Origin: Odobenus rosmarus divergens
Taxonomy: Eukaryota > Chordata > Mammalia > Carnivora > Odobenidae
NCBI RefSeq assembly: GCF_000321225.1
Contig: NW_004450939.1
Location: 1,611,637-1,675,636, forward strand
DNA: 64,000 bases
Direction: 5' to 3'
Below are positions 57,647 through 64,000 of the stretch, piece by piece; position 1 is the first letter of the stretch, and every line of letters starts with the position of its first letter. Under the pieces are notes generated by a model. It made no database searches, had not been told where the DNA came from, and was given only the letters and a program-made list of their open reading frames with translations. The position numbers and the translations under genes were made by a program.

Positions 57647-58044
57647 CTGGTTTGAGAAGCTTTTTATAGATCCTCTCAACTCTGGAGCACTGAATATCCA
57701 GAATAATTCTACCACTTCACTCGCAAAGAGGTGGGTGCCTCAGCAGACAGGTGTACAATAGATACTGCCGAAGACAAGCAACAGTGGGAGGAAGTCTGGG
57801 TGGGTTCAAGGTGGCAATCAATAACCAGTTTGAAAGCAGATGGCTGCCTACAAATATACTTTTCATTTTTCTCTATGAAATGGCAGCATTGACCATAATC
57901 CATGTATTCTAACAAAGAGATCCAACCTGGAAGGGTGCCAGGCAATTTTGTGAGGCCGCTACATCGATGGAAGCATAATCTGGTCTAAGAAATTGGACAT
58001 CAAAGTGGACGTCAACGGTTTCTACATGTCTCCCCCACCCCTAC

Positions 58045-58600
58045 CATGTTGCTACACTGGTTGGAACCCCTTGTCTCTAGAAGAAAGTCCAAATTTTTGA
58101 GTACTGCTAGAAAAACCCTGCAAAAGCTGATTCTTCCTTAGCTTTTCATCCTTATCTCTTGGTACTCTCCACCTCACACTCTGCTCAGGCCAGATCAAAA
58201 ATCTCTCAGGTTCTTGTATGTCTCTCAAGGTCTCTCTTAGACATCTTCATGCATGCTTTCCCCCCACTTTTCCCCTTCAGTTGGTAATTCACTTATCCTT
58301 CAGAGAGTAGCTTAAAAGTCATTCCCACCAGCTTAGCCTTCCCAGTCTCCTCCATGAAGTCTCAGTTGGGGTCCCTGGTGTGTTCTCCCAGTGCCCACTC
58401 CCCTTCCCCTGGCCTGGCCTCCCTCACACATATAGCGGTGCTGTTTACTTAACTGACCGTCCCCATGAGACCTCCGCTCCCAAGGGCAGAGCTCACGGCT
58501 CTCCTGTTCATCACTGTATCTGTAGGACTAAAACTTAACTCTGCCTGGCACATGGCAGAGCAAGCTCTCCGTTAAGTCTTCTTTGAAGGAATAAACGCAT
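58045..58600 (+). mobile_element. L2 3' end, about 550 bp
   Basis: GAAAGTCCAAATTTTTGAGT, CAGCTTAGCCTTCCCAGTCT, ACCTCCGCTCCCAAGGGCAG, CTCTGCCTGGCACATGGCAG and CTTTGAAGGAATAAACG follow L2 in sense to its end. Confidence 0.7.
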
Positions 58601-59404
58601 GCATAAAAGTATATTTCTATAGTTTGTGAGGCCAGCTTCTCAGGAAGAAGATGGAGTTTATGAGCAGAGCTTTCCCGCAAATCGTACTCAGTCATAATAC
58701 TACAAACATGCATTTTTTTAAATCTCTACATCTCTTCTTTTTCAGTGATAATTATTTTTGCTCCAATTTATGGGAATGAGCAGTATTAATTTAAGCATGA
58801 CAGTAGATGGTTCCTTTTTAAAAGTTATGACGGTAACATTCTAGAATTAAAGGGCTCAAGTGGGGACTTCTGTTTTAAAAACAATATAATGTGGAATGTG
58901 CCAGGAATTATTTTACCTTAAAAAATAAAAGAGCATATGCTCATCTTCTAAGTATAAATTAAATGAACGTTGTGTTTGGTCCACAGATGATTATATTTAG
59001 AAATAATTGTAAGACATATTACGATCAATATTATTACATATTACATTTACACATTTCATATTACATTATATATACATTACATATAACATATTACAATTAC
59101 ATATATCAAGAAATTGATAAAATGCCAGCCAGGTAAACTTAGGGGATGTGGCTTTTCTGGTTATAAAATATGCTTTTCCCCAAAATACTCATAATTTGTC
59201 TTTTAAGTAGATAATTTCCCTTCAAAAAAGTATATTTTTAAGTCAATGTGGCTGAAATATTACATTCTTGCAATATCTGAGATGCAAATCAGTTAAGCAA
59301 GTGTCTTACCTAATTCACAAATCAGCTACCTGAGGCTCTTAGAATAGAGAGACGGAGCGACCCCAGCATGCATTGATAGAATGACAATGTTGGAGGAATT
59401 TCAT
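58601..59404. repeat. Unassigned DNA with an ATTACATAT-rich patch
   Basis: 59028-59105 is a degenerate low-complexity array of ATTACATAT, ATTACATTTAC and ACATATAAC words. The rest is unassigned. Confidence 0.6.
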
Positions 59405-59580
59405 ATCTAATTGATCCTCTCGACAACCTTGCAGAGAGTGCCATGTTCATTTTCTATTTTACAGAAAAGAACACTGACCCCCAGAACAGATAAGCAGCTT
59501 ACTCAAGATCACACTGTGAGTTTGCAAAAGTCAGGTTGGCGTAAGCACTTACGCTCTTTCTAACATACCAAGGAGACAGC
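59405..59580 (-). mobile_element. MIR, antisense
   Basis: TTGATCCTCTCGACAACCTT, TTCTATTTTACAGAAAAGAA and CTTACTCAAGATCACACTGT are reversed MIR words. Confidence 0.6.
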
Positions 59581-59709
59581 AATTGCCTCCCGGTGGGCTG
59601 AGCCCAGATTCCTGAGCCCCAGCTTATTATTCCACACAACAGACTGTGTCTGCTTCATTCACATAAGTTCCGATGGCTACCAGCAACATTTATCAAGATA
59701 GTATATTTC

Positions 59710-59930
59710 TGAAAGCAAAACTCTCCATCTGAATTCTGGCTCTATTTTTTATTAACTGTGTGAACAGAGCAAGTTATTTAACCTCTCTCTGCACTTCAGG
59801 TCCCTCACTGTTAAATAGGTCCTCACTAACTCATTGGGTTCTTCTGGGGATTAAACATCATTATGCATGGAAACTGTTAAACTCAGTATGAAGCACAGAG
59901 TAAATGCACCTCAAAATCAGGTATTTTTAA
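59710..59930 (+). mobile_element. MIR
   Basis: TCTGAATTCTGGCTCTATTT, CAAGTTATTTAACCTCTCTC and TCTTCTGGGGATTAAACATC follow the MIR core and 3' part in sense. The end is decayed. Confidence 0.6.
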
Positions 59931-60171
59931 TATAAAGCTTTAATATAAAGAATAACCTAGATTGATACATGCAGTTGACTTACTAAATTACATAGCATGG
60001 AATGGAAACTATGGGCTCTTGATTCAGAATCATTGATTGGTTACTGACACTTTAAAAGCTGCCAAATACACATAAATACACCATCTTTACAATTTAGAAA
60101 AGTTTTCATGTGATGGATAGGAAGATTAACAGACTGTTTAAGACTATGGTATTCTACTTATAGTATCTTCT

Positions 60172-60382
60172 TTTTCTTTTTTTCAGGATTTTATTTATTT
60201 ATTTGAGAGAAAGAGAGGGAGAGAGCATGAGGTGGCAGGAGGGGCAGAGGGAGGGGGAGAAACAGACTCCCTGCTGAGCAGCCAGACTCCAGCCAGATCC
60301 CAGGACTCTTGAGTCTGAGATCATGACCCGAGCCAAAAGCAGATGCGTAACAGACTGAGCCACTGAGCCATCCAGGCGCCCC
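60172..60382 (-). mobile_element. SINEC, antisense, with head duplication
   Basis: It runs from the reversed tail AGGATTTTATTTATTTATTT to the reversed head CCATCCAGGCGCCCC. In the head, GACTGAGCCACTGAGCCATC shows a local doubling of the GAGCCA word. The target-site words TATAGTATCTT and TATGGTATCTT flank it. Confidence 0.92.
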
Positions 60383-61702
60383 TATGGTATCTTGTATACC
60401 TTTCATCTTTGATTCCTATTTTCTAATGGAATCAAACAGTAATACATGTTATCTCATCTTACTTGAGCTACTTTTTTCTTTTAACTGTGCATGCTTTGAC
60501 ACTTTTAATTCTGTGACCACAAAATACAGCTATTAACTTGAGCCTAAATCATAGTAACTCCTATGGCTGGTTCTACTTCTCAGAGTTTGCATACTCATCA
60601 AGAAACTCTTACTGTGAGATGCTGCTTATTCGGAAATGTGAAGTAAAACATAGAGGACTTTTTCCATTACTCTCAGTCGAATTTTGTATGTAATTTCATT
60701 ACAGTTGACGTAGAGCCACTCAAAGAAATCTAATTTTATGCTCGAACACATAACAGAAGGCAGATAAGCATAGTTAGAAATATTTCTCCTTCCCATGGCA
60801 TCTGCAAAATTGAGTTAGTTCTGGAAATGCAAAGTTGGGGATTTTAAAAAACTGTAGTCTAGTTTCATTTTTTAAGAGAAGTAAACTTCTGTAGTTCAAT
60901 GCCTAGTTTTGCCACAAATAAGGTAGAAAGAGGGCTGGGTGAATTGCTATCCATTTATAAATTAAATTACACCATACCTTTCTATACCCCATTCTCAGAT
61001 TCTAAAACAGTTTATATCTAATGCTAGTAAGACACTGAGTATTGACTCCTGGTCCCTTTCCACCTGGGGGAGGTCTAGCCACTGCTAGAGGTTTCAACAT
61101 TCAAGCTTTCAACTTCTTTCATAACAACTATCTGAATGAGGGCAGCTCAGATATTCATAAACTACACCAACTCCATGAATTTAAAATGAGAACAACAACA
61201 ACAACAAAAACTCGCCAAAATAAAAATGATACAGAGGTCTGGTTTTCCTTTTTATTCTCATTTTAAACTGAGAAAAAAGTTTATATATGTGTACTCCTTT
61301 AATAGGATACACACTTCCAGCACACAGAGAACTCATAGCATAAAGGCCCAGAAATTTCTTCAGGTGGTGGAAGAGTCAAAAATGGAGGTGGCATCCATGT
61401 GAGCTCTGCTTGCTGTGCACTTTTGGTTTTAATATCAAACATTCTCACATGGGGCTTGTTTCCTTCAAGAGGCAATGAAGGAAATTTTCTCTGCTAAACC
61501 ATCGATGAAAGCCAGTGTGAACAGGCTCATGATAAAGAGACTTCCTGAAGTTTTCAGAGTTTAAACTTTCAAGACAAATCCAGTAGTGTCAAGGTAAACT
61601 GTAGGGCTTTTGATATGGATACCAATCTCTAGGAAGGCCTTATGGGATCCCTCAATTATAATGATTAAACCACCACTGCCCAGCTGAGAACTTGCAAAAT
61701 GC
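60383..61702. other. Unassigned sequence
   Basis: No gene or repeat family is recognised. There is an (AAC)n run of 5-6 units at 61192-61208. Confidence 0.4.
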
Positions 61703-61760
61703 AATCCAGTTATTCCAGATTAATCCAGTTATTCCAGATTAATCCAGTTATTCCAGATTA
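61703..61760. repeat. Three-copy 19-bp minisatellite
   Basis: AATCCAGTTATTCCAGATT is repeated three times exactly at 61703, 61722 and 61741 and ends in A. Each unit contains the half-repeat ATCCAGTT/ATTCCAGATT, so it may have grown from a shorter word. Confidence 0.95.
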
Positions 61761-63689
61761 TCTCAGCCGGCAATCAAAACTTTCGCCTGGATTGAGTCTG
61801 ACCTCAGAAGGCGAATGGGGCAAGCCTCAACAGGGAGGAGCTGTGGATTGGGTGCAAAGGTGGAGAATTTTATGTAGATGGCTGCCCAGAAACCACCCCT
61901 AGCAGGACACCTGGAGAGACCTGGAGTAGAAGCGATTGCTGCTTTACTCTTCGGAAAATGGACATGGGCAGCAGGCCAGAAATACAACCTGCATTTCTCC
62001 TCTTAAATATTAATCACATACCCAAGGCCTGCATTTTATTTTCATACTTTGGCACACACACTGTATACATGGGTCAGATATTTTAACTTTCATATAGCCT
62101 AAGTGTTAGGCTTCTGGAAGGATTTTTACCATGTGAGGTATATTTAGTCAATGTGCATTTTGATTCTGACCAGACAGACTACTAGCTTCATACCTCAAAA
62201 TGGGTTTTAATGGGCCAACAGAATATTTTTTGCTAGGTAATAGACGCTGCCTATTTTGCTGACCTTGCAACCCCGGATTTATCACCACTTCTTAAGCCTC
62301 ATAATGAAGTTAATCATTGACGAAAGGAACACCAGAAGTCAGCTGGAGTCTTGAAAGAAAATCAGGTTTTATCTGCTTGTATGAATCTAAAAGTCAGTGT
62401 TAGATTTCTGAGCTCTTCAGAAACAAGGAGATATTTGGACTTGAGGAATAAAGACCCAAGAGACAAAAAAAGGAGATGGTGATTGGTTGCTCTGATGTCA
62501 AGAGAGGAAATCTTACACCTTTACAGCAAGATCAATGGGCAGGAAAGAACATTTTTAATGTGATTATCTTACTGAAGGCAATTTATTGTCAAAGTCCAAA
62601 GTTAAATTTGCAGTGGGGAATGTGATTCTCGTTGCATGCCTCAAAAAAAGTGACTTTGACTCTAATTCAAAGTAAATGAAAAGCAGAGGCAACGTAACCA
62701 ACATCTTGTAGAATTTACTTTGGTAGAGCTAATTTACCCTAAGTAAAACACATGGCTGTTTCTCTTCTTTCTTCCCCATTGTGGGATTGATATCTGTATA
62801 ATAACGTTAATTAGGATAAAAATGACAGTATGGTAGTTCTGTGAGTTATTAAGGGTGCAAGAAAGTAAAGACAAAACTAATCTCAAAGGCTTAAGAAATG
62901 ATTTGTAATATCACCACCTGAAATAGCAATCACTATTTAATATTTAATTTAAAACCATTTCCCAATGGGACAAAAGGTAAATATACTTATGGTACAATTT
63001 AAGAACATAAGAGAGCCATACAAAAGTTTAGAGCCTTTTATCACAGATAATATTTTCAGGTTGAAGACAGTCCAACCAATACAAGGTTCTGGGAAATTAG
63101 ATATGCTTCCAAAATGAGTCTTTCTTTTGAGAATATCTTAATTTATGGTTTGTGACTTTTATCTTTTCCCATGATGATAACTGAGGGAGAGACCAAAGAA
63201 AGAAAAGCAAATGTATGTTTCAGTTGAGAGTATGCCAAATACACCGTGACTCACAGCGTCCTAATCAGATAGGCGTGACATCTCACTAAAAAAAAAAAAA
63301 GAGAGAGAGAGCGAGAGAAAAAGGCTCACCCCACCCACCTTGAAAACTTTCTTTGCCAAAGCTCAGCACACTGACAGCTACTTTCTAGACATGTCACTAT
63401 GCTTATTCTGGATCAAAAAGGAAATTATATGAAAATACTGACCAAGGCAGTTTAAATCATTATATGACCCTAATGCTGGCCTCTTAGATTCAGCTATGAG
63501 TCTGGATATTTTTTTTAATTCAAGAACTAATCTCATTTATTTATGGCATTTGATTTGTTCTACATTTTCCAGCATTTTATGTAACCCATATATTTTTGAG
63601 GAAAATCATAATAAATATTTCTACTCACATTTCTTTTTCACACCTACTTCTGTAGGATTATGTAAGTTAAATAAATGTATGGCTTAAAG
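61761..63689. other. Unassigned sequence
   Basis: No family or gene is recognised. A short A-run and GA tract lies at 63287-63320. Opposing frames at 61699-61987 show no domain. Confidence 0.4.
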
Positions 63690-63790
63690 GAACTTTAAGA
63701 ATCATCTCCTCTAAAACCCTCATTTTATAGATGAGCAAAATAGAGGCCTTTTCTACTGTCACATAGGACTGGGTTTTTGCCAGGACAAAA
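63690..63790 (-). mobile_element. Possible MIR-family fragment, antisense
   Basis: CCCTCATTTTATAGATGAGC and AATAGAGGCCTTTTCTACTG resemble the reversed MIR core. It is short and diverged. Confidence 0.4.
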
Positions 63791-64000
63791 ATCCAGTCTT
63801 TAGAGAAGTATTAGAGTTACTCTGATTTTTAAGAACAGAGTTATTTCATGAGTTATATAAAATGAGTGCACTTTACAAATTATTGCTAATGGAATCTGCA
63901 GGAAGATTAGGCATTTGAGTTTAAATTCATGTTTTCCCAAAATGACAGTGCTTCTGAATCACCTGGAAAATTAAAAAAAGAAGCCAACAAAATAGAATAC
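63791..64000. other. Unassigned sequence to the window end
   Basis: CTGAATCACCTGGAAAATTA at about 63954 is reminiscent of a MER5-type DNA element that would continue beyond the window. There is not enough to annotate it. Confidence 0.3.

Noticed and set aside
59028..59105. Short spaced repeats considered as a CRISPR-like array
   Set aside because: The genome is mammalian, and the words are degenerate, unequal in spacing and AT-only.

Overview
The window is a stretch of mammalian, carnivoran nuclear DNA with no recognisable host protein-coding exon, tRNA, rRNA or small-RNA gene. About twenty copies of the carnivore tRNA-Lys-derived SINE family (SINEC) are present, with a head reading GGGCGCCTGGGTGGCTCAGT, a CT-rich body and an AATAAA-rich tail. 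Several L1 3' ends are of the type I associate with arctoid carnivores. The long CT-rich form of the SINE and this L1 tail suggest a bear or panda, a pinniped or possibly a mustelid rather than a dog or cat. That is family recognition from memory, not a search result. No open frame is longer than about 137 codons, and the only ones that resemble proteins are fragments of L1 ORF1 and ORF2. The window looks like a gene desert or the inside of a large intron.

Layout. 1-10 kb: an L1 tail cut by the window edge, three SINEs, an old L1 3' end, a second young L1 tail (5309-5732), an exact 34-bp tandem duplication, a 48-bp direct repeat spaced 2 kb apart, and otherwise plain AT-rich sequence. 10-20 kb: an L2 split by a MaLR-type LTR, two antisense L1 pieces (11.3-11.9 and 16.4-18.3 kb), MIRs split by SINEs, and an unassigned LTR-like repeat. 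20-32 kb: SINEs in both orientations, MIR and L2 relics, microsatellites and long unassigned stretches. 32.5-35.6 kb: a 3.1-kb antisense L1 with decayed endonuclease and reverse transcriptase segments and a large internal deletion. 37.7-44.3 kb: a Tigger-type DNA element, an LTR-like repeat, and an old sense-strand L1 that has collected a Tigger-like element, a processed mRNA retrocopy with its own target-site duplication, and a SINE. 44.6-53.3 kb: an inverted L2, then two sense-strand old L1 relics in which a 5' UTR and ORF1-start segment is joined almost directly to a 3' end, with nearly all of ORF2 missing. The first of these is split by a younger 1.5-kb L1. 53-64 kb: L2, MIR and SINE copies, a possible LTR followed by a leucine-tRNA-like primer-binding site, a target-site-flanked pure poly(T) insertion, a triplicated 19-bp minisatellite, and unassigned sequence.

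There is no operon or gene network to describe. What can be read is the order in which insertions arrived: L2 and MIR first, then old L1M, MaLR and Tigger, then the retrocopy, then carnivore L1 and SINEC. The features most worth checking are the poly(A)-only insertion, the retrocopy, the two ORF2-less L1 relics, the 48-bp spaced duplication and the candidate LTR plus primer-binding site. I found no convincing new biological system.
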